Shown piece by piece: positions 29,125 through 38,746 of a DNA stretch of 64,000 nucleotides (positions are counted from its first letter, which is position 1; each line of letters starts with the position of its first letter). Both the position numbers and the translations under genes were made by a program. Origin of the DNA: Verrucomicrobiales bacterium (GTDB taxonomy: Bacteria > Verrucomicrobiota > Verrucomicrobiia > Verrucomicrobiales > DEV007); contig JARGOD010000005.1 of NCBI GenBank assembly GCA_029210205.1, positions 21,181 to 85,180 of the forward strand, given 5' to 3'. The notes below the pieces were generated by a model. The model saw nothing but the letters and a program-made list of their open reading frames with translations, made no database searches and was not told the origin of the DNA.

Positions 29125-30159
29125 ATGAAGCGTTTCCCCTGGCGCATCGTTCTCTACCTTGTTTTCCTGCTCTATATCTTTCTGGATTTAAAGGTTTGTC
29201 AGGGGCCGCTCAGTCAAGCATTCTCAGAGCGGCAAAGCACCCTCGAAGAGGCTGCAAAAGATCAAAATTGGGTTGCCTTGGTGAATCAGGAGCCAATTTC
29301 CTCTGATCAGCTTCGGCTCGCTGTTTTCCGGCATCTTTATCAGCGGGGGAAGGAAAGTGATGCCATCCCTGAAAGGAATCATGAAATGATTCGCAGAGCC
29401 GTCCTGCAGTCACTGATTGATGATTTGTTAGTGAAGCAGTACGCTGACGGGGAAGGGTTTTCTGCTTCTGATGAAGAGATTTCCGGTTTCATCGAAACAT
29501 GGGAAGCCCAGTTTGGTTCTCTCGAAGAACTTGAGGAGAGGGCTGAACTTCAGTCTCTTGAGTTAGAGGAACGACGGGCTGAACTCGGCCGAATTTGGTC
29601 GAGAAAGAAATGGCTTGAGAAACGAATCGCTCCCGGAATCGATGTCACTGATGAAGAAGTTCGTGAATGGTTCGAAGCGAACCGGGAGAGTGGAAAAGGC
29701 TTTTTGGAGCCGGAGAAAATCCGGGCCCGGATTATTTTTCTCAGTACCGTGATCAATGATGATGATTCGCGCGAAAAGCTGATTCGCAGGATTCATCGAC
29801 AGATTGGAGAGGGGGAGGGAACATTTGAAGAATTGGCAGAAGAATTTTCTGAGGATCTCCGGACGAAGAAGCGGGGAGGGGACATGAACTGGTTTGCCCG
29901 GGACAGGGTTCCGGATGATTTTGGGGAAGTCGTCTTTGCGCTGGAAGTAGGGGCGCTTAGTGAACCTTTTCGTACCTCGATTGGATGGAACCTGGTGAAA
30001 ATAGAAGACCGACAAGACGAGCGACCTGTTTCATTCGAAGAAATCGAAACTGAAATCAGGCATCACCTCGAAAATCAACGAACCGTTGAGACGATCAAGA
30101 GACTCATGAAGAAGCTTCGCACGGTCGCGAATATTCGATTGTTTCCGGAGAACCTTTGA
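29125..30159 (+). CDS. SurA/PpiC-type peptidylprolyl isomerase, membrane anchored
   Basis: N-terminal TM; SurA_N-like region; parvulin core FSEDLRTKKRGGDMNWFARDRVPDDFGEVVFALEVGALSEPFRTSIGWNLVKIEDRQ. Confidence 0.85.
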   Translation: MKRFPWRIVLYLVFLLYIFLDLKVCQGPLSQAFSERQSTLEEAAKDQNWVALVNQEPISSDQLRLAVFRHLYQRGKESDAIPERNHEMIRRAVLQSLIDDLLVKQYADGEGFSASDEEISGFIETWEAQFGSLEELEERAELQSLELEERRAELGRIWSRKKWLEKRIAPGIDVTDEEVREWFEANRESGKGFLEPEKIRARIIFLSTVINDDDSREKLIRRIHRQIGEGEGTFEELAEEFSEDLRTKKRGGDMNWFARDRVPDDFGEVVFALEVGALSEPFRTSIGWNLVKIEDRQDERPVSFEEIETEIRHHLENQRTVETIKRLMKKLRTVANIRLFPENL

Positions 30160-30178
30160 AGCGATTTGGTCCCGTCAG

Positions 30179-31639
30179 CTAACTTAGGTAAGCAGATAAG
30201 CCCTGAACTCCGCCCTCACGGCCAAAGCCGCTCTCTTTGTATCCTCCAAAGGGGCTGGTGGGATCGAATTTGTTGAAGGTATTCGCCCAAATAACGCCGG
30301 CCTTGAGCTGGTCCGCGATGCTGAAGATTTTGCTTCCTTTGTCCGTCCAGATTCCGGCGCTTAGACCATAGCATGTGTCGTTGGCGAGGCTGACTGCCTC
30401 CGCCGGAGTACGAAACGTCATGATGCTGAGAACCGGGCCGAATATTTCCTCACGAGCGACCCGGTGGCTCGAGGTCACTCCGGTGAAGAACGAAGGACGA
30501 TGCCAGAAGCCTTCCTCCGGAATCCGGCAAGACGAAGTATGCAACTCGGCTCCCTCCTCTTCCCCTGTTTTGACCAGTTCTGTGATTCGTTTCAATTGCG
30601 CCTTTGAGTTGATCGCGCCGATATCAGTATTTTTATCGAGCGGATCGCCGACGCGAAGAGTTTCGATGCGGCGTGAGAGCCGGGCAACAAAATCATCGTG
30701 AATCGATTCCTGAATGAGGAGGCGACTGCCTGCACAACAAACGTGTCCCTGATTGAAATAGATCCCGTTGATGACTCCTTCGACGGCTTGATCGATAGTG
30801 CAGTCGTCAAATACGATATTGGCTGCTTTTCCCCCCAGTTCGAGAGTCAGCTTCTTCGGGGTTCCAGCGACAGATTGCGCGATGCGTTTTCCGACCGCGG
30901 TGGAACCGGTGAAAGCTATCTTGTCGACGTCATCATGTTCGACGAGGGCCGCGCCTGTTTCCCCGGCACCACTTACGATATTGACAACGCCCGGGGGAAG
31001 GCCGGCATCCTGAAAGATCTCCGCGAGGTGCATTGCGGTGATGGATGTTGTTTCCGCCGGCTTGAGGACGACCGTATTGCCGCAAGCCAATGCCGGGGCA
31101 ATCTTCCAGGCGGCCATGAGGAGTGGAAAATTCCACGGGATGACCTGGCCGGCAACGCCGAGTGGTCGAGGGTCCTTGCCGGGAAACGCGTATTTCAGCT
31201 TGTCGGCCCAGCCGGCATAGTAGAAAAAGTGTGCTGCGACGAGGGGGAGATCTACGTCCCGACTTTCTTTAATAGGCTTGCCGCCGTCCATTGACTCGAG
31301 GATCGCCAACTCGCGCGCTTTTTCCTGAATGATCCGGGCAATGCGGAAGAGGTATTTCCCACGCTCAGCAGGAGGCATCGGACCCCAGACTTTTTCGTAG
31401 GCGCGCCTTGCGCTTTTCACGGCGAGATTGATGTCTGATTCTTCCGCCTTTGCAATGCGGGCGAGACGTTTCCCGGTTGCAGGATTAACCGAGTTGAAAT
31501 AGCTGCCGGATTGGGGTGCGACAAATTCTCCATTGATGAACAGTTCGTACTGCTTCTTCAGGGGAACCGGGGTTGTTTCCGGAGCGGGAGCGTAACTGAG
31601 GGAGCTTCCAAATTTGAGATGATGTTTCTTTTTGTCCAT
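30179..31639 (-). CDS. Aldehyde dehydrogenase (NAD(P)-dependent)
   Basis: PWNFPLLMAAWKIAPALACGNTVVLKPAE; FTGSTAVGKRI; LELGGKAANIVF; NQGHVCCAGSRLLIQ. Confidence 0.94.
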   Translation of the reverse strand: MDKKKHHLKFGSSLSYAPAPETTPVPLKKQYELFINGEFVAPQSGSYFNSVNPATGKRLARIAKAEESDINLAVKSARRAYEKVWGPMPPAERGKYLFRIARIIQEKARELAILESMDGGKPIKESRDVDLPLVAAHFFYYAGWADKLKYAFPGKDPRPLGVAGQVIPWNFPLLMAAWKIAPALACGNTVVLKPAETTSITAMHLAEIFQDAGLPPGVVNIVSGAGETGAALVEHDDVDKIAFTGSTAVGKRIAQSVAGTPKKLTLELGGKAANIVFDDCTIDQAVEGVINGIYFNQGHVCCAGSRLLIQESIHDDFVARLSRRIETLRVGDPLDKNTDIGAINSKAQLKRITELVKTGEEEGAELHTSSCRIPEEGFWHRPSFFTGVTSSHRVAREEIFGPVLSIMTFRTPAEAVSLANDTCYGLSAGIWTDKGSKIFSIADQLKAGVIWANTFNKFDPTSPFGGYKESGFGREGGVQGLSAYLS

Positions 31640-31651
31640 CCTAAGGTGCTG

Positions 31652-32551
31652 CTAGCTTTTGGAAAAATAGTCAGCGCTTTGATAATTACCGTCGATGAGT
31701 TTGGCGAGTTGAAGTTCCACGTCTCCGAGGAGTGAACTGGCTCCAAAGCGGAATAAATCGGGAGTGAGCCAGTCGTCACCTAGAGTTTCTTTTACCATGA
31801 CGAGAAACTGAAGAGCCTCTTTTGCCGTTCGGATTCCGCCGGCTGGTTTCACTCCGATTCTTTTCCCGGTTTTGAGGAAATGATCACGAACCGTTTCAAG
31901 CATGACGAGGGTGACGGGCAGAGTCGCAGCCGGGGAAACCTTGCCGGTTGAGGTCTTAATGAAATCACCGCCCGCTTCAATCGCGAGCTGACTCACGAGC
32001 CTGACGTTGTCATAAGTTTGGAGTTCACCCGTCTCGAAGATAACTTTGAGGTGAGCTTTTCCACAGGCTTCTTTGACTGCGGAAATTTCATCACTCACTT
32101 CAGCGAGCCTGCCTTCTAGAAAATTACCTCGACTAATGACCATGTCGATTTCTTGAGCCCCTGACTGAACTGCATCTTTCACATCGGCGAGCCTTAACTT
32201 TAAAGGATATTGCCCGCTGGGAAATCCGGTGGCAACAGAGGCGACAGGAATGCTGCTTCCATCGAGTTCCTCCACGGCGTGAGCCACTTGATTAGGGTAG
32301 ACACAGACCGCACCGCAGGGTGGACAGTCATATCGCTTTGCCATTGGCTGACGTGCTTTGCGGCAGAGGCGTGAGACTTTGCCCTTCGTGTCGGCTCCTT
32401 CAAGCGTCGTCAGGTCCATCATCGAAACTGCCATCTTGAGACCAACTGCCTTGGCCTCATTTTTGATGGAGCGTTTCTTGAAGCTTGCGGCACGCTCTTC
32501 GAGGCCGACCTGATCAATGCGGGGCACAGGGTAGTTTAAAACAAACGACAT
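31652..32551 (-). CDS. deoC: Deoxyribose-phosphate aldolase
   Basis: MMDLTTLEGADTKGKV; VASVATGFPSGQ; EIDMVISRG; DFIKTSTGK; GVKPAGGIRT. Confidence 0.92.
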   Translation of the reverse strand: MSFVLNYPVPRIDQVGLEERAASFKKRSIKNEAKAVGLKMAVSMMDLTTLEGADTKGKVSRLCRKARQPMAKRYDCPPCGAVCVYPNQVAHAVEELDGSSIPVASVATGFPSGQYPLKLRLADVKDAVQSGAQEIDMVISRGNFLEGRLAEVSDEISAVKEACGKAHLKVIFETGELQTYDNVRLVSQLAIEAGGDFIKTSTGKVSPAATLPVTLVMLETVRDHFLKTGKRIGVKPAGGIRTAKEALQFLVMVKETLGDDWLTPDLFRFGASSLLGDVELQLAKLIDGNYQSADYFSKS

Positions 32552-32579
32552 GACTTAACGGAGAGGCTTCGTGTCACAC

Positions 32580-33398
32580 TCAGCACATCTTCACCATATC
32601 TTTCACCAACTGAAAGTAGAGATAAAAAAGTCCGCGCCAGGAATATCGAAAAGTCCCCGCTTTTTCAGCTAATCGGATGAGTCCGGTCTCAAGATTGTAA
32701 GTGATTTGCCGGCCGGTCTCTCCTTGGATCAGTTCAGTCAAAGTTTCGGGGTCTTCTTCCACGAAATGAGTCGTTTCAAGAGACAGGCTATCCATCCAGT
32801 TTGAGTGAACTTCAAGAAGTTCGCTGAACGTTTCGGAGGCGGGAGACTGCCGGATTTGAACATCTGGAGCAGCCTTCATCGGATTGCTGAACGGAAGATT
32901 TGTCGTCCGATAAGTTGTTCCGTCTTCGCCACGCGAGGTGAGGGTCAGGCACCCCCAGGCGATCCCGTCCTGCTCGGTGAAACAAATGGCGGCCTGCCGC
33001 CGGTTCTCGGCGTGATAGAAGAGGCGATAAAATTGATTCATTCCGTCCCATTCCCAGCCGTTGTCAGAAACATACTCAAAGCCCTCTTCCTCAACCTCCT
33101 CAGTTAAATTTAAAAAATCGGGGAAGCGAGAGGTATTAGGTGGTGTCGCCTTTTCGAGCGTTTTGTCGACCGGGAGCCGGAGCTGACGGATGCGGGTGAG
33201 CAGCTCGACCCAAGGGAGGAGAAACCACATGAGCAGTCCTCCGAGACCGGCAATAATGTTTTCTGTCGGCAGGTAAAAAGCAAGAAAAGTGGCGGCGAGA
33301 ATGCCGATCGCTCCCAGCTTGCGCAAAATCTTGTGCTGAAAGCTTCGCAGGCCGAAGGAAAAGGCGAGAACGCCGAGAATGATAAAAAGTTCACTCAT
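32580..33398 (-). CDS. Hypothetical membrane protein
   Basis: N-terminal two-TM region, then soluble domain; no recognised motif. Confidence 0.6.
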   Translation of the reverse strand: MSELFIILGVLAFSFGLRSFQHKILRKLGAIGILAATFLAFYLPTENIIAGLGGLLMWFLLPWVELLTRIRQLRLPVDKTLEKATPPNTSRFPDFLNLTEEVEEEGFEYVSDNGWEWDGMNQFYRLFYHAENRRQAAICFTEQDGIAWGCLTLTSRGEDGTTYRTTNLPFSNPMKAAPDVQIRQSPASETFSELLEVHSNWMDSLSLETTHFVEEDPETLTELIQGETGRQITYNLETGLIRLAEKAGTFRYSWRGLFYLYFQLVKDMVKMC

Positions 33399-33491
33399 GT
33401 GTCGAGTTCACGATACGACGTGACGATGCGGTGAGAAAGGGGAAATCCAAGTGGATTTGGGTGAGGAAGAAAGCGCGTAACGAACCTTGTT

Positions 33492-34151
33492 CTACTTTTT
33501 CCGTTTAAAAATCGCGACGTGGCGGTCGACCGATTTTCCCTCGGTGATGAGTTCGCGTGTCTCCGGATTGAACTCACTCTTAATCAATTCACCGCCTAGT
33601 CGCTGGATCGCTTCGAGTGCGAGCTGGTGCTCCTTGTCGAAGTAGCTCGTGATAATGAGGCGACCATCTTCATCGAGTTTGTTAAGCGCCTGGTCATAGA
33701 TTTCCTCCCAGGTTTTCGCGCCGTTCCAATAGTTCTGATGACGCATGAAGACGAGGTCGAAGTCTTCCCCCAACTCTTCGTGTCCGTCGAGCTTGCTGGC
33801 GTCTCCGGTGAAAAAATCGCATTCGCGGGTGCCGGGTTTACCCTGGAGTTTTTTCTTTCCCCCAAAGCGAAGATTCGCATCGGCGATCTCGCGGGCCCGG
33901 ACATCGACACCGGTGAGCTTGACTAATCTCTCATCGCCGGGCTCTTTCAGGTCCGCGAGAAAATCGGTGAGGACTTCGGCTTCTCGGCAGTCTCCGCAGG
34001 CGAGATCGAGGATGCGGGCTTCGTCTTTTTTGGCAAGTCGGCGGCGGACCGCTTGCTCATCCCCTGAGGTAACTTTCCGCAGCATCTTTCGAAGCCGCTG
34101 GAGGTCTTCCTCGGTTTCCGCTTTGAAACGATCGGACATTTTGAATTTCAC
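33492..34151 (-). CDS. Class I SAM-dependent methyltransferase
   Basis: ARILDLACGDCREAEVL motif I; GTG at 34151 overlaps upstream stop, ATG at 34139 also possible. Confidence 0.8.
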   Translation of the reverse strand: MKFKMSDRFKAETEEDLQRLRKMLRKVTSGDEQAVRRRLAKKDEARILDLACGDCREAEVLTDFLADLKEPGDERLVKLTGVDVRAREIADANLRFGGKKKLQGKPGTRECDFFTGDASKLDGHEELGEDFDLVFMRHQNYWNGAKTWEEIYDQALNKLDEDGRLIITSYFDKEHQLALEAIQRLGGELIKSEFNPETRELITEGKSVDRHVAIFKRKK

Positions 34152-35179
34152 TCGGCAGCGTGATGCGCCTGATAGTGCTCTTTGAGAACATCACGTCCAA
34201 AGTCGCCAGAAAAATCGCGCCAGACAGCGTGAACGTGACTCGCGTTGTTTTGCGTGTTCGCGTATTCGAGGAGAAAGGTCGGACCCTGCACCCGGTAGTA
34301 GTGAGGCTCGCCTTTCTCGATTCCACCGGCCCAGGCAAAGACGATCTTATCCATCCCTGCCTCTTTGATTGCGGCGAGGTCGTCTTTGGCCACTTCAGGA
34401 CGGATCCGGTGCACGTAGGTGTGAATGAGATTTCGAAGCATCGGGCGCTGCTCTTTCGTGAGGTCACCCCAGGCGAGACCGGCGTCACCAAGCGAGCTGA
34501 CGGTTGAGTCTGCTGAAGTCAGAATGTCGCGAGGAGCTTTTTCTTCCACGATTGTTTTTGCTCGCTGCTCGTTGGAGAGCGCTTTAATTAGTGTCCTTGC
34601 GACGTCCTCTTCGGCGGCAAGAACGCGGAGGCCTTTACGTGGGCCTTCCAGGATCTCGCCGGGATTTGAGGCAAAGAAGCTTGGCGTGCTGGAAACAACA
34701 GCTCCGTCAGCAATCGTGAAGTTCATCGAGAGGTGATGCCCTTCGAAACGCCAGCCCCAGGCCTTTGATCCGGGCTCGCCGAAGATAGAGACGTAATACA
34801 TGAGGGTGTCGCGCTTCGCGTCATTTTCCAGTTCCCAGAGCACCTGCTCGAGGCTCATGATCTGAAGGGCAGTTAGATATCCCCGATGACTGAGTCCCGT
34901 GCTGAGAAGCCCGTAGGCAAGGTGGCGCTGGTCGCTGCTCATTGATTTCAGCGTTATCCCTCCCCGCATCTCTTCACCCTCGAAAGGTTTTGGAATGAAG
35001 TGCCAGTTTTCGCGCTCTTCGTTAGTCAGTTCAAAGGTTGCGAGATCCTTTTGCTCTTCGCTAAGCATGGAAAGCCAGAGTTTTGCGGCATCGGCCATTT
35101 CGGTGGCCGCTTCATGGGCCTTCAGCGGGGGTGCCAGAAGTAGCACAAGGAGGGCTGCACATAGAGGAAGTTTCATCAT
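34148..35179 (-). CDS. DUF3500 secreted protein
   Basis: Signal peptide; WHFIPKPFEGEEMRGGITLKSMSSDQRHLAYGLLSTGLSHRGY; GWRFEGHHLSMNFTIADG. Confidence 0.85.
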   Translation of the reverse strand: MMKLPLCAALLVLLLAPPLKAHEAATEMADAAKLWLSMLSEEQKDLATFELTNEERENWHFIPKPFEGEEMRGGITLKSMSSDQRHLAYGLLSTGLSHRGYLTALQIMSLEQVLWELENDAKRDTLMYYVSIFGEPGSKAWGWRFEGHHLSMNFTIADGAVVSSTPSFFASNPGEILEGPRKGLRVLAAEEDVARTLIKALSNEQRAKTIVEEKAPRDILTSADSTVSSLGDAGLAWGDLTKEQRPMLRNLIHTYVHRIRPEVAKDDLAAIKEAGMDKIVFAWAGGIEKGEPHYYRVQGPTFLLEYANTQNNASHVHAVWRDFSGDFGRDVLKEHYQAHHAAE

Positions 35180-35300
35180 GGCGCGTAGTAAGCCAAGGAA
35201 AGCGCGATAGGGCAAGGGCGTAATCAATGCCCTGATGTAACCGCTCGCAGGATTGCGTCGTCTTCTAAAGTGGCGCATTCTAAGATAGCCCGACCGGCCA

Positions 35301-35900
35301 ATGTTTTATTTCGAACCGACAGAGACCCGATACAAAGTGGAGACCGATCTACCAGAAACTGAATGGGTCGCTCGCGCAAAGTCCGGGGATGAAGACGCGT
35401 TCCTTCGCCTCGCGACTCACTACCGTGCCCGGGTATGGAAGACGGCATCGAGGTTTACCCGGTCCAGGAGTGAGTTGGAAGATCTCACGCAGGACCTGTT
35501 TTTGAAAATTTGGAAAGGTTTGTCGTCGTATCGTTCGGACGCCCCGTTTGAGCACTGGCTCATGAGAGTGACGGTACGGGGGTGCTACGATTTTTTGAGG
35601 AAAAATCGTCGTCGTCGTGAACTCGAGCTACTCGTTGACCCACAGGAGAGCCGCGACAGCAGTGATTCACGTTCCGAAGCCGCCCGGTCCCGGCAGGAGG
35701 CATGGGAAATTGTTTCCCTGCTTCTTGAGCAGCTTGATGCGAAAGATCGGACGGTGATTACTTTGCTCGACCTTGAAGAGCACTCCGTCAAAGAGACGGC
35801 CGCTTTGACGGGCTGGAGCGAATCGAATGTGAAAGTGAGAGCACATCGGGCACGGAAGAAGATGAGGGCCCATTTTGATGACCTTGGATTGGAAAGATGA
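35301..35900 (+). CDS. ECF-type RNA polymerase sigma factor
   Basis: Sigma2 region ELEDLTQDLFLKIWKGLSSYRSDAPFEHWLMRVTVRGCYDFLRK; sigma4 EHSVKETAALTGWSESNVKVRAHRARKKM. Confidence 0.9.
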   Translation: MFYFEPTETRYKVETDLPETEWVARAKSGDEDAFLRLATHYRARVWKTASRFTRSRSELEDLTQDLFLKIWKGLSSYRSDAPFEHWLMRVTVRGCYDFLRKNRRRRELELLVDPQESRDSSDSRSEAARSRQEAWEIVSLLLEQLDAKDRTVITLLDLEEHSVKETAALTGWSESNVKVRAHRARKKMRAHFDDLGLER

Positions 35901-36193
35901 TGAAGACGAATACGCCATTGGAAACTCTGTTTGATGAGGCCCGGGGCCATGAGGCATTCGGTGAGCCGAATCCCTTCGGGTTTGAAACGCGTTTGCAATC
36001 AGCCATCGCCGAATCCGGTCTTTCCGGAATAGAAGTGATGGGCCGTCTCTCGTGGCAGTTCACGATTGTCTGCCTGCCCCTTTTGCTCACAGCTTCTTTA
36101 TTGCTTGGATTCCAAAATTCCGGATTCCTTCCTGAAGGACTGGGAGGCGTGGTGTCGCAGTGGTCTCTTCTTATTCCCGTCGATATTTTTTAG
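35897..36193 (+). CDS. Small single-TM protein, possible anti-sigma factor
   Basis: ATGA overlap with sigma gene; short cytosolic N-terminus plus one or two hydrophobic segments. Confidence 0.6.
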   Translation: MMKTNTPLETLFDEARGHEAFGEPNPFGFETRLQSAIAESGLSGIEVMGRLSWQFTIVCLPLLLTASLLLGFQNSGFLPEGLGGVVSQWSLLIPVDIF

Positions 36194-36196
36194 GAC

Positions 36197-36619
36197 ATGG
36201 CCAAGCGTACAAAACTCAAGGCTGGTTGTGGCCTCGTTTCGGTCTTCTTCGTGGGCGCGCTTTGCGGGGCCCTTGTCCTATTCTTCATTCTCGTGAAAGT
36301 GATTCCGTTGAGCGAAGGATGGCGTGACGAAGAATCAAAGGAGTTCGTCCTGAACCACCTTGCCAATCGCCTGAAGCTGACCGAAGCGCAGATCGAGCAG
36401 ATTCGCCCGATTACTTTTTCAGCTCTCGATGAGCGTTATGAGCACCGGAAGCGCTATGTCGATTCAGACGTTGAGATTACAGGGCGCGCCTTTGAGGAAA
36501 TCTGCGAAGTCCTCGAGAACGAACAGGTAGAAAAAGCAGAGAAAATATTCGAGCGGTGGAAGCAGAGCAAAGAACGCTTTCTGATCGGGAATGAGGTGAA
36601 AGCGAGCCTCGAAAACTGA
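36197..36619 (+). CDS. Membrane-anchored periplasmic protein, Spy/CpxP-like (LTEAQ helix)
   Basis: N-terminal TM; LANRLKLTEAQIEQIRPITFSALDERYEHRKRY. Confidence 0.6.
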   Translation: MAKRTKLKAGCGLVSVFFVGALCGALVLFFILVKVIPLSEGWRDEESKEFVLNHLANRLKLTEAQIEQIRPITFSALDERYEHRKRYVDSDVEITGRAFEEICEVLENEQVEKAEKIFERWKQSKERFLIGNEVKASLEN

Positions 36620-36637
36620 CCCGTTTATCCGTTCCTG

Positions 36638-37084
36638 CTAGCTCCAACTGATCTCTGTTTTCACAGAACGGGCGAGAAAGCACTCATGATGGGCTTTTTG
36701 GTGGAGCGTTTCGATTTGCTCGGTTGTCGGCTGCTTTTCGCCTGAGAAAACGATCTCCGGATTCATCTCCAATTTCGCGAGCCATGGTTTGCCGTCATCG
36801 GCTTTCGCGAGATGGCCCACGGCGTTGTCTAGATAGGAATCAACGACAAACCCACTCATCGAAGCAATCGCAAGAAAGGTCAGCATGTGACAACTCGTGA
36901 GTGCTGCGGAAAAGGCTTCCTCGGGATCGGTGCAGTCCGCATCTCCCTCATAATCGGGTGCGGCGGAGGCGCGAAGTGACTGGCTGCTGCGGGGAAACGT
37001 CCATTGATGAGCTCTCGGGTATTCTTTATAGCCGAAACCATGATCGCCGCGTTTCCATTCAAGAGTAGTCTTATGTTCGCTCAT
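36638..37084 (-). CDS. OsmC family protein
   Basis: DPEEAFSAALTSCHMLTFLAIA and HHECFLARSVKTEI cysteine motifs. Confidence 0.88.
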   Translation of the reverse strand: MSEHKTTLEWKRGDHGFGYKEYPRAHQWTFPRSSQSLRASAAPDYEGDADCTDPEEAFSAALTSCHMLTFLAIASMSGFVVDSYLDNAVGHLAKADDGKPWLAKLEMNPEIVFSGEKQPTTEQIETLHQKAHHECFLARSVKTEISWS

Positions 37085-37197
37085 GAGTAGTGCTTCGGGG
37101 AAAAATGGACGGAGATCAACGTGATTTCCATATTTCACGTCGCAATGTTATTCGCTGATTTCGGTGGCGGGGAAAGACGGGAGTGCTAGGATTTTCC

Positions 37198-37929
37198 ATG
37201 CAGAAATTCCCTCCGATCTACCTGCTTAGCCTTTTCTGCCTGCTCTCATCGGTGCTTAATGCCGATCAGATTTCCGAGCGCTTTGAGAAAGAGGTCTCAG
37301 AGACGGTTGCTCTTGACTACCTGCTCTCGATTCCGGATGGCTACAATGCGACAGAATCAGGCGATTGGCCGCTCGTCATTTTTCTGCATGGGGCCGGGGA
37401 ACGGGGAAGCGATCTTTCCAAGGTAGCGGTTCACGGGCCGCCAAAACTCGTTGCTGAGGGTACTGAATTTCCTTTCATTCTGGCCTCTCCCCAGTGTCCG
37501 GAGAACGAGTGGTGGACCGAGCAGCCGGTTCTGAGATTAATTGATCATCTTGAAGCCACCTATCGAATAGATTCCTCTCGAATTTATCTTACCGGGTTGA
37601 GTATGGGCGGCTATGGAACCTGGCATTTTGCCTGTGAGGAGCCGGAGCGTTTTGCAGCGATTGCGCCCGTTTGCGGAGGAGGGGTGCCTTATAAAATGAG
37701 GTGGATTAAAAGCCTGCCGATATGGGCTTTTCACGGCGACGAAGACAGCGTGGTTCCGCTTGAGGAGTCTACCCGGCTCATCGATGCATTGAAGCGGAAA
37801 GGTAACGAAGAGGTAAAGCTCACGATTTATCCAGAAACGGGGCATGATTCCTGGACTCCTACGTATAACAACCCGGAACTCTTCTCTTGGATGCTTTCGC
37901 ATCAGCGGAAAGAGGCCTCTGCCAACTGA
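37198..37929 (+). CDS. Secreted alpha/beta hydrolase (dienelactone hydrolase/esterase-like)
   Basis: LVIFLHGAGERGSDL; IYLTGLSMGGYGTWHFA nucleophile elbow; WAFHGDEDSVVP; GHDSWTPTY. Confidence 0.85.
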   Translation: MQKFPPIYLLSLFCLLSSVLNADQISERFEKEVSETVALDYLLSIPDGYNATESGDWPLVIFLHGAGERGSDLSKVAVHGPPKLVAEGTEFPFILASPQCPENEWWTEQPVLRLIDHLEATYRIDSSRIYLTGLSMGGYGTWHFACEEPERFAAIAPVCGGGVPYKMRWIKSLPIWAFHGDEDSVVPLEESTRLIDALKRKGNEEVKLTIYPETGHDSWTPTYNNPELFSWMLSHQRKEASAN

Positions 37930-37938
37930 TTCGAAACC

Positions 37939-38745
37939 GTGTTGGAAGTCATCCATATCAGCGATACACACTTCGGCCCGGACCGGTCTCTGGACATCCG
38001 CGGTGCAAATACTTGTGCCCGCGCTGAGGCGCTGGTGAAGGCAATTAATGAGCTACCGTTCGAACCCGACTTTATTGTTCACACGGGAGATGTGGCAAAT
38101 GACCCCGATATCAGCGCCTACACTCTCGCTCAAGAGGTTTTGTCCGATCTCAAACCACCGATTTATTACGCAACGGGGAATCATGATAATGTTCCCATGA
38201 TGAGAGAGAAGCTGATTTTTGGTGAGCATGTTCCTCTGATCGGCGATTCAGCGAATCAACTTTGCTACCGCATAGGAGGAGTGGTCGCAGAAAAAGTTCA
38301 GTTCTATGTTTTAGACGGTTGGGTGCCCCCGGAAGAAGGGCCTCACGGGTTTTTGAGTGAGAATCAAATCGAGGCTGTCCTCGCCGACATTTCGGGAGAT
38401 AAACCAGTCGCTGTTTTTCTTCATTATCCTTTGGTGCCTGTGGGATCGAAATGGATCGACGAACGGTTGCTGACGCGGAACGGCGTTGATTTCCAAAATA
38501 AGCTTCTCGCGGCTGCAGGGAGCAAGCTTAGGGGCATATTCACCGGCCACCTTCATCGCGAGCTCAAGCTATTCCACGAAGGTGTTTTCCACTCGGGAGT
38601 TTCCAGTCCCGCCTGCGAATTCACAGCTGGTCCGATTGATGATTTTTGTGATTTTTTGCCCGGTGGACCAATCCCATTCAATCATGTCACTTTTACCGAA
38701 GAGGCCACTCTCGTGAAGGGTTACTCGATCCCTTTCGAAGCGTGA
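37939..38745 (+). CDS. Calcineurin-like metallophosphoesterase (CpdA-like)
   Basis: IHISDTHFGPDRS; HTGDVANDPD; YYATGNHDN; FTGHLHRE; GTG start. Confidence 0.85.
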   Translation: MLEVIHISDTHFGPDRSLDIRGANTCARAEALVKAINELPFEPDFIVHTGDVANDPDISAYTLAQEVLSDLKPPIYYATGNHDNVPMMREKLIFGEHVPLIGDSANQLCYRIGGVVAEKVQFYVLDGWVPPEEGPHGFLSENQIEAVLADISGDKPVAVFLHYPLVPVGSKWIDERLLTRNGVDFQNKLLAAAGSKLRGIFTGHLHRELKLFHEGVFHSGVSSPACEFTAGPIDDFCDFLPGGPIPFNHVTFTEEATLVKGYSIPFEA

Positions 38746-38746
38746 G

